From NCBI RefSeq assembly GCF_000423285.1, contig NZ_AUHR01000008.1, positions 143,018 through 207,017 on the forward strand: a stretch of 64,000 bases of DNA. Reading direction: 5' to 3'. Below, one piece after another: positions 55,028 to 63,394 of the stretch (position 1 is the first letter of the stretch; each line of letters starts with the position of its first letter). Position numbers and translations under genes: made by a program. Below the pieces are notes generated by a model. It was not told the origin of the DNA. It saw only the letters and a list, made by a program, of their open reading frames with translations, and did not search any database. This DNA comes from Laribacter hongkongensis DSM 14985 (GTDB taxonomy: Bacteria > Pseudomonadota > Gammaproteobacteria > Burkholderiales > Aquaspirillaceae).

Positions 55028-56167
55028 ATGTCCTCCCGAGAACTCTTGCGCCGCAAGGCCCTGCTCAAACTCACGGCAGCCCTGCTGCTTGTTGCCCTGC
55101 TGATGCTGCTGTACTGGTGGTTTTACGTCCGCGGCCTTGAAACCACCGATGATGCTTACAGTGCCGGCAACCTGATTCCGGTGTCGGCCCAGACTGCCGG
55201 CACCGTCACCGTCGTCGGCGCCGACGACACCCAGCGCGTCAAGACCGGGCAGGAACTGGTCCGGCTTGACGATGCCGACGCCCGGCTGGCCGTCGCCCGC
55301 GCCGAAGCCGAACTGGCGCAGACCGTCCGCCAGACCCGCACCCTGATCACCGGCCAGACCCGTCTGGAAGCCGTCGTGGCCGAGCGCCGGGCACTGGTGG
55401 CCAAGGCAGCCGGGGATCTCAAGCGCCGCGAGGCCGCCAGCGCCGACCAGTCCATTGCCCTCGAAGACCTGCAACACGCCCGCGATGCCTACAGCCAGGC
55501 ACAGGCCGCCCTGCAAACCGCCGAAGCCGAATTGCAGGCCCAGCGCGAGCTGGTGATGAATGATGCGGTTGCCAAGCATCCGCAGGTTGCCCGCGCCGCA
55601 GCCCAGCTGCGCGAAGCCGCCCTGATGCTGGAGCGCACCCGCATCGTGGCGCCCATCGACGGGCAGATCGCCAAGCGCAGCGCCCAGATCGGCATGCGGG
55701 TACAGACCGGTGCGCCGTTGATGGCACTGGTGCCGTTGCAGACCATGTGGGTGGATGCCAACTTCAAGGAAAGCCAGCTCAAGGACATCCGCATCGGCCA
55801 GCCGGTGACTGTCCACGCCGACGTGTACGGCAACGATGTCAGCTATCGCGGCCAGGTTGCCGGGCTGTCAGCGGGTACGGGCAGCGTGTTTTCGCTGCTG
55901 CCGCCGCAAAACGCCACCGGCAACTGGATCAAGGTGGTGCAGCGGGTGCCGGTGCGGATCACGCTGGATGCCCGCGACCTTGCCGCCCACCCCTTGCGGC
56001 TGGGTCTGTCGATGCACGTCAGCGTCGATACGCGCAGCCAGGACGGCCCGCTGGTGACCGATGCGCCGGTCGGCAAGCCGGTCTTGCAGACCGGGGTGTA
56101 TGACGGCCAGCTGGAGCGGGCCAACCGCATGGTGGCCGACATCATCGCGGCCAACAGCGCACGGTAA
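55028..56167 (+). CDS. HlyD-family efflux adaptor (EmrA-like)
   Basis: The 379-residue protein has one N-terminal membrane helix (ALLLVALLMLLYWWFYV), then ETTDDAYSAGNLIPVSAQTA, the biotinyl-lipoyl start GTVTVVGADDTQRVKTGQEL, a long coiled-coil hairpin (about 100-215), ERTRIVAPIDGQIAKRSAQI and the beta-barrel segment QTMWVDANFKESQLKDIRIG. This is the EmrA layout that links the MFS pump to the outer-membrane duct. It lies 15 bp after the OMF gene and 9 bp before the pump gene. Confidence 0.93.
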   Translation: MSSRELLRRKALLKLTAALLLVALLMLLYWWFYVRGLETTDDAYSAGNLIPVSAQTAGTVTVVGADDTQRVKTGQELVRLDDADARLAVARAEAELAQTVRQTRTLITGQTRLEAVVAERRALVAKAAGDLKRREAASADQSIALEDLQHARDAYSQAQAALQTAEAELQAQRELVMNDAVAKHPQVARAAAQLREAALMLERTRIVAPIDGQIAKRSAQIGMRVQTGAPLMALVPLQTMWVDANFKESQLKDIRIGQPVTVHADVYGNDVSYRGQVAGLSAGTGSVFSLLPPQNATGNWIKVVQRVPVRITLDARDLAAHPLRLGLSMHVSVDTRSQDGPLVTDAPVGKPVLQTGVYDGQLERANRMVADIIAANSAR

Positions 56168-56176
56168 GGTGCCACG

Positions 56177-57721
56177 ATGACGCACCCTCCGCTTTATGGC
56201 GCCCGCCGGTTCTGGGTGACGCTGGCCCTGTCGCTGGCCGTGTTCATGCAGGTGCTGGACACGACCATTGCCAACGTGGCCATCCCTACCATCGCCGGCA
56301 ACCTTGGTGCCTCGTCCAGCCAGGGCACCTGGGTGATCACCTCGTTTGCCGTAGCCAACGCCATCTGCATTCCGATCACCGGCTGGCTGGCCAAGCGGCT
56401 GGGCGAAGTCAGGCTGTTCCTGCTGTCCACGGCCGGTTTCGTGGTGACCTCGTGGCTGTGCGGCATGGCACCGAGCCTTGAGACACTGATCCTGTTCCGC
56501 GTCATGCAAGGCGCGCTGGCCGGGCCGATGATTCCCCTGTCGCAAAGCCTGCTACTGGCAGCCTACCCCAACGACAAGAAGGGCATGGCGCTGGCCCTGT
56601 GGTCGATGACGGTGGTGGTGGCGCCGATCTTCGGACCGATCCTGGGCGGCTGGATTTCCGACAACTGGCACTGGAGCTGGATTTTCTTCATCAACGTGCC
56701 GGTCGGCCTGCTGGCACTCTTTCTGAGCTGGAAAGAACTGCGCCACCGTGAAACCGGGCTGGTCCCCAGACCGATCGACCGCATCGGCCTTGTCCTGCTG
56801 GTCATCGGGGTGGGTGCACTGCAACTGATGCTGGACCGTGGCAAGGAGCTGGACTGGTTTGAATCGCAGGAGATCATCCTGCTGACGGCAGTCGCCGTGG
56901 TGGCACTGGCGTATCTGGTGGTGTGGGAGCGGCACAGCGAACACCCGGTCATCGACATCTCGCTGTTCCGCCACCGCAATTTTTCGGTCGGCGTGCTGTG
57001 CCTGAGCATCGGCTTCATGCTGTATTTCGGTACGGTGGTACTGATGCCGCTGCTGCTGCAAACACAGATGGCCTACACCGCCACGCAGGCCGGTCTGGCC
57101 ATGGCGCCGATCGGCATCCTGCCGGTGCTCCTGTCTCCGGTCATCGGCAAGGTGGCCCACCGGGCCGACCTGCGCTGGATCATCACGGCCAGTTTCCTGA
57201 TCTTCGCCCTGTGCTTTTACTGGCGCACGACGTTCAATCCGGACATGCAGTTCAGCTGGGTAGTGTGGCCGCAGTTCGTGCAAGGGGCCTCCGTGGCCGG
57301 TTTTTTCATGCCCTTGACCATGATCGCCCTGGCCGGGCTGCGCGCCGACCAGATCGCCAGTGCCTCCAGCCTGTCGAATTTCCTGCGCACGCTGGCAGGC
57401 TCCATCGGCACGTCGGTCCTGACCACGCAGTGGGAACGGCGCGAGGCAGTGCATCACGTGGCGCTGTCCTCCGACATCCAGCCCTACTCCCACGCCACCC
57501 AGCAGGCGATGACGCAAATGCAGGATGCCGGCATGAACAGCCTGCAATCGTCGGCCTATCTGGCGCAGGAGATTACCCGGCAGGGGTTTTTCATCGGAGC
57601 CAACGAGATTTTCTGGCTGGCTTCCATCCTTTTCGTGCTGCTGGCCGGGCTGGTCTGGCTGGCCAGACCACCGTTCAAACCCGCTGGCAGCGGGGGTCCT
57701 GCCGTGGATGCCGGCCACTGA
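56177..57721 (+). CDS. DHA2-family drug:H+ antiporter (EmrB-like)
   Basis: The 514-residue protein has about 14 membrane helices, with the family start MQVLDTTIANVAIPTIAGNL, motif A-like WLAKRLGEVRLF, GPMIPLSQSLLLAAYPNDKK, motif C GPILGGWISDNWHWSWIFFI and NVPVGLLALFLSWKELRH. It is the inner-membrane pump of an EmrAB-like tripartite system, probably exporting hydrophobic or weakly acidic compounds. It is the last gene of the marR-OMF-emrA-emrB set. Confidence 0.94.
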   Translation: MTHPPLYGARRFWVTLALSLAVFMQVLDTTIANVAIPTIAGNLGASSSQGTWVITSFAVANAICIPITGWLAKRLGEVRLFLLSTAGFVVTSWLCGMAPSLETLILFRVMQGALAGPMIPLSQSLLLAAYPNDKKGMALALWSMTVVVAPIFGPILGGWISDNWHWSWIFFINVPVGLLALFLSWKELRHRETGLVPRPIDRIGLVLLVIGVGALQLMLDRGKELDWFESQEIILLTAVAVVALAYLVVWERHSEHPVIDISLFRHRNFSVGVLCLSIGFMLYFGTVVLMPLLLQTQMAYTATQAGLAMAPIGILPVLLSPVIGKVAHRADLRWIITASFLIFALCFYWRTTFNPDMQFSWVVWPQFVQGASVAGFFMPLTMIALAGLRADQIASASSLSNFLRTLAGSIGTSVLTTQWERREAVHHVALSSDIQPYSHATQQAMTQMQDAGMNSLQSSAYLAQEITRQGFFIGANEIFWLASILFVLLAGLVWLARPPFKPAGSGGPAVDAGH

Positions 57722-57776
57722 ACGCAAAACAGGTCAGTGAACCGGGCTGTCTCTTTATAGGACTATTGAATTAACG

Positions 57777-57806
57777 TACCATTCATAGATATTTACACGA
57801 ATGGTA
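57777..57806. promoter_or_regulatory. Inverted repeat directly before the chemoreceptor start
   Basis: TACCATTC (57777-57784) and GAATGGTA (57799-57806) are perfect complements separated by 14 AT-rich bases. The right arm ends 1 bp before the ATG at 57808. It could be a repressor site or an RNA hairpin that hides the start; the sequence alone does not tell. Confidence 0.5.
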
Positions 57807-57807
57807 T

Positions 57808-59412
57808 ATGTTGATGACCCTCAGGAAGCAGCTTTTGATGGCATTTACGGCAAGCATTTCCTTGCTGCTGGGTGCCGTGGTTTTTGCCTTGTTGTCGCTG
57901 GCGCAAGTGAACCAGCAGTTTTACCAGCTGACCCACCGCGAACAGGTCCTGTTCGAGCATCTGTCTTCTGCCTACGCACAGGGCCTGCAAGCCGGACAGG
58001 CCTTGCGCAACATCCTGCTTGATCCGGCCAACCAGCGCGGGCATGACAACCTGAAAAAAGCCCAGCAGGACCTGGCGACCCTGCTGGACGGAGCCGAGCA
58101 ACTGGCCGACCCCGCCATGCAGCCGGTGATTGCCGGCCTCAAGACCAGCAATGCCCGGCGCAATGAAGTCATCGCCAACATCCTCACGCAGGTCAACACC
58201 GACATCGAACAGGCCAAGGCGATCCAGAACCAGCAGGAAACACCGATCTGGCGCGAGATGAAAGACGTCCTGCTGGAACAGCGTGCCAAGACCCAGGAAA
58301 TCGCCCAGGCCAAGGAAAACGAGGTCGCCCTCATCATTACCCGGTCGCAGCAGATTGCCTCGGCGCTGGCCTTGCTGGCCGTACTGACGGCCATCGGATC
58401 AGTGTGGTGGATGCTGCGCTGCCTGCGCCGCAGCCTCGGGGCCGACCCGCAGCAGGTGGCCGACATTGCCCACCATGTCGCCGCCGGCCGGCTTGACATT
58501 GCCATTCCGGCCGCCGAATCCAGCAGTGCCATGGCTGCCATGAAGCTGATGCAGCAAGGGCTGGCCGGAATGGCGCAGGACATCCGCACGAATTCATCCA
58601 GCCTGTCGAGCTATGTTTCCGATCTGCGCAACCGCAGCGAAGACCTGTTCGGCCGCATTTCACAGCAGGGCGAAGTCATGGCCAGCATGGCCGGCTCGGT
58701 GGAGGAAATGTCGGTGTCAGTCAACCATATTGCCGACTCCGGCCAGAGCATCATGCAGCGGGTCAGCGAGGGCAGCCAGCGTTCGGCCGAGGGCATCGTG
58801 GTGGTCGATCAGGCCATCGAGGGCATGAATCTGGTCGAGCAGCGCACTCGCGGCATCGCTTCGGCCCTGGGTGAGCTGCACGCCGAGTCGGAAAAAATCC
58901 GCAGCATCGTGAACGTGATCCAGGAAGTGGCCGAACAGACCAACCTGCTGGCGCTCAATGCGGCCATCGAAGCGGCCCGCGCCGGAGAAAGCGGCCGCGG
59001 CTTTGCCGTGGTGGCCGACGAGGTACGCAAGCTGGCCGAGCGCACGGCACAGTCGACCGTAGAAATCGAGTCGCTGATGACGCGCATCCAGTCCGGCATC
59101 GATGACGCCGACCGGCTGATGAGCGAGGGCACGGCGGCCGTGCAGCAGGAACGGCAACTGATCATTGAAGCCGGCACGGTCATCCGGGCGCTGGATGCCT
59201 CCAACAGCCAGGTACGCGAAGAAGTGACGCTGATCGTGCAGGCCATCAACGAGCAAGGAGCGGCCAGCGAAGAGGTGTCGGCCAGCATCGAGGCCGTGGC
59301 CCAGCTGTCGGAAAAATACCGGACTGAACTCGACAGCAGCCTGGCGGCACTCAACGACACGGCCAGACTGGCCGAAACCATGAAGTCGGTGACGGACCGC
59401 TTCCGGATCTGA
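57808..59412 (+). CDS. Methyl-accepting chemotaxis protein
   Basis: The 534-residue receptor has membrane helix 1 at about 9-30, a periplasmic helical sensor (about 31-180) rich in Gln and Ala, helix 2 at about 183-205 ([20 protein letters not shown]) and a HAMP-like segment ([20 protein letters not shown]). The signalling domain has the conserved hairpin tip [20 protein letters not shown] and [19 protein letters not shown]. The ligand cannot be predicted. Starts at 57801, 57808 and 57814 are close; none has a good ribosome-binding site. No che or flagellar genes are nearby. Confidence 0.93.
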   Translation: MLMTLRKQLLMAFTASISLLLGAVVFALLSLAQVNQQFYQLTHREQVLFEHLSSAYAQGLQAGQALRNILLDPANQRGHDNLKKAQQDLATLLDGAEQLADPAMQPVIAGLKTSNARRNEVIANILTQVNTDIEQAKAIQNQQETPIWREMKDVLLEQRAKTQEIAQAKENEVALIITRSQQIASALALLAVLTAIGSVWWMLRCLRRSLGADPQQVADIAHHVAAGRLDIAIPAAESSSAMAAMKLMQQGLAGMAQDIRTNSSSLSSYVSDLRNRSEDLFGRISQQGEVMASMAGSVEEMSVSVNHIADSGQSIMQRVSEGSQRSAEGIVVVDQAIEGMNLVEQRTRGIASALGELHAESEKIRSIVNVIQEVAEQTNLLALNAAIEAARAGESGRGFAVVADEVRKLAERTAQSTVEIESLMTRIQSGIDDADRLMSEGTAAVQQERQLIIEAGTVIRALDASNSQVREEVTLIVQAINEQGAASEEVSASIEAVAQLSEKYRTELDSSLAALNDTARLAETMKSVTDRFRI

Positions 59413-59433
59413 CACCGGTTGCGGCCACAGACA

Positions 59434-59468
59434 AAAACGCTCCGCCGGTCATCCCGGCGAAGCGTTTT
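59434..59468. terminator. Bidirectional terminator, chemoreceptor / ppa
   Basis: AAAACGCT-C-CGCCGG, loop TCATC and CCGGCG-A-AGCGTTTT lie between the two convergent stops. The stem is interrupted by one C/A mismatch and has T runs on both strands. Confidence 0.85.
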
Positions 59469-59519
59469 GCATGGCTTTCCAGCCGGTGGCCGGCCAGAGA
59501 CCGCATGCAAGGAGGTGGA

Positions 59520-60053
59520 TCAGCCCTTGCTGGTCACGCGGGCAGCGCCGTCCAGCAGTTCTTTCCGGGCGTCTTCCATGTCACCCCAGCCGGTGATCTT
59601 GACCCACTTGCCCTTTTCCAGATCCTTGTAGTGCTCGAAGAAGTGCACCATCTGGTCACGCAGGAGCTGCGGCAGGTCTTCCAGCTTCTGGATGTCCTTG
59701 TACATCGGGCAGATCTTTTCGACCGGCACGGCCACGAGCTTGGCGTCGATGCCGGCTTCGTCTTCCATCTTGATCATGCCGAGGGCACGGCAGCGCACCA
59801 CCACGCCCGGCTGGAGCACGAACGGGGTCACCACCAGCACGTCAACCGGATCACCATCGTCCGACAGGGTCTGCGGCACGAAACCGTAGTTGGCCGGGTA
59901 CATCATCGAGGTGCCCATGAAGCGGTCAACGAAGATCGCGCCCGAGTCCTTGTCAAACTCGAACTTGATCGGTGCAGCGTTGGCCGAGATTTCGATCACG
60001 ACGTTGAAATCGTTCGGCAGATCCTTGCCGGCCGGGATACGGTCCAGATTCAT
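59520..60053 (-). CDS. ppa: Inorganic pyrophosphatase (family I)
   Basis: The 177-residue enzyme starts [20 protein letters not shown] at an ATG 7 nt after AAGGAG. It carries [38 protein letters not shown] with the signature DxDPVD-type metal site, DVLVVTPFV and [15 protein letters not shown]. It hydrolyses pyrophosphate released in biosynthesis. Its promoter region overlaps that of the divergent coq7. Confidence 0.96.
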   Translation of the reverse strand: MNLDRIPAGKDLPNDFNVVIEISANAAPIKFEFDKDSGAIFVDRFMGTSMMYPANYGFVPQTLSDDGDPVDVLVVTPFVLQPGVVVRCRALGMIKMEDEAGIDAKLVAVPVEKICPMYKDIQKLEDLPQLLRDQMVHFFEHYKDLEKGKWVKITGWGDMEDARKELLDGAARVTSKG

Positions 60054-60122
60054 CGGGGGCTCCTTGCGGGAATATCGTTTCGTTGGAATGGGGGCACATG
60101 CCCCGTTATCAAAAGCGCGGCA

Positions 60123-60155
60123 ATTATAACGGTCAGGCAGCGCTGGCACTATAAT
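60123..60155. promoter_or_regulatory. Divergent -10 boxes for ppa and coq7
   Basis: TATAAT occurs on the minus strand at 60128-60123 (for ppa) and on the plus strand at 60150-60155 (for coq7), 21 bp apart. Both -35 regions are weak and fall on the other promoter, so the two may compete. Confidence 0.45.
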
Positions 60156-60188
60156 TGCCGGCTACGTTGACTGCACAGAAGCCACATC

Positions 60189-60809
60189 ATGCTCGACAAG
60201 CTGATCATCGAATTCGACAAAGGGCTGCGTACCGTGTTTGCTCCGGCCCAGACCCTGCGCCCGCATCCGGACACCGGACTGGAAGAAGCCGGACTGAGTG
60301 ACCTGGAAAAACGCCATGCCCTCGGCCTGATGCGCGTCAACCACTGCGGCGAAGTCTGCGCGCAGGCGCTCTACCAGGGACAGGCACTGACCGCCCGTGA
60401 CCCCGCTACCCGCGAGGCCCTCAAGGAAGCGGCCTGGGAAGAAACCGAACACCTGGCCTGGACCGAAAAGCGCATTGCCGAGCTGGGCGGCCGCAAGAGC
60501 CTGCTCAATCCGCTGTGGTATGGCGGTTCGCTCGCCATGGGCATCACTGCCGGTCTGCTGGGCGACCGCTGGAACCTCGCCTTTCTGGAAGAAACCGAGT
60601 ATCAGGTCGAAGCCCACCTGAACGAACATCTGGCTACGCTGCCGGAACAGGATGCCAAAAGCCGCGCCATCGTCACCCAGATGCGCGACGACGAGCACCG
60701 GCATGCCGAAACCGCCCATGCACTGGGCGCAGCGGCCATGCCGGCTCCGGTCAAGGGCCTGATGCACCTGACTTCACAGCTGATGAAAAAAACCAGCTAC
60801 CACATCTGA
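60189..60809 (+). CDS. coq7: Demethoxyubiquinone hydroxylase
   Basis: The 206-residue di-iron enzyme has [60 protein letters not shown] and [19 protein letters not shown], which give the Glu and His ligands of two ExxH half-sites. It hydroxylates the ring in the late ubiquinone pathway and replaces the flavin enzyme UbiF. Coq7 is typical of many beta- and some gammaproteobacteria. msrB follows 39 bp later. Confidence 0.95.
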   Translation: MLDKLIIEFDKGLRTVFAPAQTLRPHPDTGLEEAGLSDLEKRHALGLMRVNHCGEVCAQALYQGQALTARDPATREALKEAAWEETEHLAWTEKRIAELGGRKSLLNPLWYGGSLAMGITAGLLGDRWNLAFLEETEYQVEAHLNEHLATLPEQDAKSRAIVTQMRDDEHRHAETAHALGAAAMPAPVKGLMHLTSQLMKKTSYHI

Positions 60810-60848
60810 TCCCGGCGCCTGCACGCCGGCAACCGGAAAGCACGCGAC

Positions 60849-61253
60849 ATGGATACCGTCCGCAAGACCGACGCCGAGTGGCAGGCGCAGCTGACGCCCG
60901 AGCAGTATTACGTCACCCGCCAGGCGGGGACCGAGCGTCCGTTCAGCGGTCCCTTTTACCGGCACACCGAACGTGGACGCTACCGCTGCGTCTGCTGCGG
61001 TGCCCTGCTGTTTGCCTCGTCCAGCAAGTTTGACGCCGGCTGCGGCTGGCCGAGCTTTTGGGAAGAGGCCGAGCCCGGTGCCATCAGGCGCCTGCGCGAC
61101 ACCAACCACGGCATGATCCGCACCGAAGTCCGCTGCGTACGCTGCGATGCCCACCTCGGGCACGTCTTTGAGGATGGCCCGCCACCGACCGGCGAGCGTT
61201 TCTGCATCAACTCGGCTGCCTTGGTGTTCGAAGCGGCTGATCCGGCACCGTAA
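60849..61253 (+). CDS. msrB: Peptide-methionine (R)-S-oxide reductase
   Basis: The 134-residue enzyme starts [20 protein letters not shown] and has two CxxC zinc pairs (CVCC, CVRC), [33 protein letters not shown] with the catalytic Cys in RFCIN, and ends [11 protein letters not shown]. It reduces methionine-R-sulfoxide in oxidised proteins. The 3' end overlaps the convergent LysR gene by 47 bp. Confidence 0.96.
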   Translation: MDTVRKTDAEWQAQLTPEQYYVTRQAGTERPFSGPFYRHTERGRYRCVCCGALLFASSSKFDAGCGWPSFWEEAEPGAIRRLRDTNHGMIRTEVRCVRCDAHLGHVFEDGPPPTGERFCINSAALVFEAADPAP

Positions 61254-62154
61254 GGCCGTCATCCGGCTGGTCACCCAGCCGTACCAGATCGTCCAGCATC
61301 CTGGCCAGTTGCGGCGGCAGGTAGCGGCTGCGCAAAGTCACCAGATTGAGCATGCGCGACAGGGGCTGCGCCAGCTGCAAACGGCATATCTGTCCCGAAG
61401 CCAGCAACGCGGCAGCCGCATCAGCCGACACCAGTGCCAGCCCCAGCCCCGCCGCCACGGCCTGGATCACGCCGGCACTGGCGTTGAGCTCAAAGCCGAC
61501 CTGCCACTGCGTCAGGCGTGATGCAATCAGCTGCTCGAACTGCGCCCGGCTGCTGGAACCGGGTTCGCGGATTACCCAGGTCTGCCGTTCCAGCGCCGTC
61601 ACCGGCAATGCTTCGCACTGCGCCAGCGGGTGCCCGGCCGGTGCAATCAGCCATAGTTCGTCACGCCGCCACGGCCGCACGGTCAGCGCCGGGTCCAGGC
61701 ATTCGCCTTCTATCAGTACCACATCAAGCGTCAGCTGCTGAAGGCCGGCCACCAGTTGCGCGCTGTTGAGCACGCTGGCGGCCAGCCGCAGGTCCGGATA
61801 CGTCTCGCGCAGTCTTGCCACCACTTTGGGCAGCAGATAACTGCCGATGGTGCTGCTGGCACCCAGCCGCAAAGTGGCCGGCAATTTTTCGGGCGCGCGG
61901 AACAGGGCCTCGATTTCCCGTGCCCGCAACAGCAGTTCGTCTGCCATCGGCAGCAGGGAAGCCCCATTGGCATTCAGCCGCAGATGCGGATGCTGACGGT
62001 CAAACAACTGGACACCCAGCTGTTTTTCCAGCTCTTGCAGCGACTGGCTGACTGCTGCCCGTGTCAGCGCCAGCTCTTCGGCCGCCTGTCCGAGGTTGCA
62101 GTGCCGGGCTACGGCCATGAAGACATTCAGTTGCCGCAGGGTCAGCCGGTTCAT
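61207..62154 (-). CDS. LysR-family transcriptional regulator
   Basis: The 315-residue protein starts [20 protein letters not shown] and has the N-terminal helix-turn-helix [20 protein letters not shown], then the effector domain ([40 protein letters not shown]). Its subtype resembles CysB/CbbR-like regulators only in general. It is divergent from a transporter gene and probably controls it. The first 47 bp of its 3' end overlap msrB. Confidence 0.93.
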   Translation of the reverse strand: MNRLTLRQLNVFMAVARHCNLGQAAEELALTRAAVSQSLQELEKQLGVQLFDRQHPHLRLNANGASLLPMADELLLRAREIEALFRAPEKLPATLRLGASSTIGSYLLPKVVARLRETYPDLRLAASVLNSAQLVAGLQQLTLDVVLIEGECLDPALTVRPWRRDELWLIAPAGHPLAQCEALPVTALERQTWVIREPGSSSRAQFEQLIASRLTQWQVGFELNASAGVIQAVAAGLGLALVSADAAAALLASGQICRLQLAQPLSRMLNLVTLRSRYLPPQLARMLDDLVRLGDQPDDGLTVPDQPLRTPRQPS

Positions 62155-62170
62155 ATGGTTTTTCTTTATG

Positions 62171-62182
62171 TTGTTTAAACAA
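62171..62182. promoter_or_regulatory. Palindromic LysR-type operator candidate
   Basis: TTGTTTAAACAA, a perfect 12-bp inverted repeat with AT flanks, lies 16 bp upstream of the LysR start in the 126-bp divergent gap. LysR proteins bind such T-N11-A sites next to their own genes and regulate the divergent one. Confidence 0.55.
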
Positions 62183-62280
62183 TATTCAGATATTTTTGAT
62201 GTCCGTCCAGGGGTACAGTCATGTCATTGATGGCTTGCGGTCCAGTCTTCCGCACCGGCCTCACCGACAGGAGAAACAAC

Positions 62281-63258
62281 ATGACTGCACAACCTACCCT
62301 GCGCGAGCGGCTGGCCAAGGTGCCGACCCCGATGGGAGGTCTGGCACTCGGCATTGCCAGTCTGGGATGGGCGTGGGAAAACCTGATGCCGGCCCACGGG
62401 CTGTTCCAGCTTGCCGGAGCCGGAGTGGCAGCCATCCTGCTGCTGCTGCTGCTGGCCAAGTTCATGCATCACCCCCGGCTATTATGGGTGGACTTGCAGA
62501 ATCCGGTTGCCGGCAGTGTCATGCCGACCATGGCCATGGCCCTGATGGTGATTGCCAAGGCCGTGTCACTGTTCAGCCTGCCGGTTGCCGAAGCGGTCTG
62601 GCTTTTTGCCATTGCCCTGCACCTTGTGTTTCTGGCCATTTTTTCCTACCACCGCTTCCGGGCTTTCCGGCTGCACCACATGGTGCCCAGCTGGTTCGTG
62701 CCGCCGGTCGGGATCATCGTGGCTGCCGTCACCTTTCCTGGCGGACCGTGGCTGTGGCTGGCACAGCTGATCTGCTGGTTCGGCATCATCTGCTATCTCG
62801 TCATGCTGCCGGTCATGCTGTACCGCCTGGTGTTTTCGGCTGAAGTACCGGATGCAGCCAAGCCGACCATTGCCATTCTGGCTGCACCTGCCAGCCTGTC
62901 GCTGGCCGGTTACCTGACAGTGTTTGCCACGCCTTCGCCGTTGATGGTGGGGTTGCTGGCCGGCATTGCCGTCCTGATGACGGCCATCATTTACCTCTTT
63001 TTCCTGCGCCTGCTGCGCCTGCCGTTTTCGCCCGGTTATTCGGCCTTCACTTTCCCGATGGTGATCGGCGCCACCGCACTCTACAAACTGTCGGTCCTGA
63101 TCGGCAACTGGGGATTCGCCGCCCGCTATGCAGAGCAGGTGCACGCGCTGGCAACCTTCGAACTGATCGTTGCGGCACTGGTCATTGCCTACGTCAGCCT
63201 GCACTATCTCTACAACTATCTGGTGCGTGTCATTCAGGCAGACGCCACGACCGCTTAA
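62281..63258 (+). CDS. TDT-family transporter (TehA/SLAC1-like)
   Basis: The 325-residue membrane protein starts 7 nt after AGGAG and has about ten helices, with VPTPMGGLALGIASLGWAWE, PVAGSVMPTMAMALMVIAKA, PSWFVPPVGIIVAAVTFPGG and FTFPMVIGATALYKL. This is the tellurite-resistance/dicarboxylate transporter fold shared by TehA and plant SLAC1 anion channels. The substrate could be sulfite, a dicarboxylate or another anion. Control by the divergent LysR protein is likely. Confidence 0.88.
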   Translation: MTAQPTLRERLAKVPTPMGGLALGIASLGWAWENLMPAHGLFQLAGAGVAAILLLLLLAKFMHHPRLLWVDLQNPVAGSVMPTMAMALMVIAKAVSLFSLPVAEAVWLFAIALHLVFLAIFSYHRFRAFRLHHMVPSWFVPPVGIIVAAVTFPGGPWLWLAQLICWFGIICYLVMLPVMLYRLVFSAEVPDAAKPTIAILAAPASLSLAGYLTVFATPSPLMVGLLAGIAVLMTAIIYLFFLRLLRLPFSPGYSAFTFPMVIGATALYKLSVLIGNWGFAARYAEQVHALATFELIVAALVIAYVSLHYLYNYLVRVIQADATTA

Positions 63259-63261
63259 GTT

Positions 63262-63292
63262 AAATACCACTCCGTTCAAGATGGTATTTTTT
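63262..63292 (+). terminator. Terminator of the TDT transporter
   Basis: AAATACCA (63262-63269), a 12-nt loop and TGGTATTT (63282-63289) continue into a T run just after the stop codon. The stem is 8 bp and AT-rich, so it is moderately stable. Confidence 0.7.
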
Positions 63293-63330
63293 ATACTTTA
63301 AAATCAATATTCTATTTTATTTTTTGTCTT

Positions 63331-63348
63331 GTCTCGTCCTTACGAGAC
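63331..63348. other. Perfect hairpin between transporter and insertion sequence
   Basis: GTCTCGT, loop CCTT and ACGAGAC lie in a very AT-rich stretch (63290-63330). A T run precedes it, not follows it. A direct repeat TGGCATAC (63369-63376 and 63381-63388) follows. No gene is seen between 63259 and 63394; the low G+C suggests foreign or decayed DNA. Confidence 0.4.
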
Positions 63349-63394
63349 CTGTTGAAACTGATACAAAGTGGCATACTGACTGGCATACCAGCAA

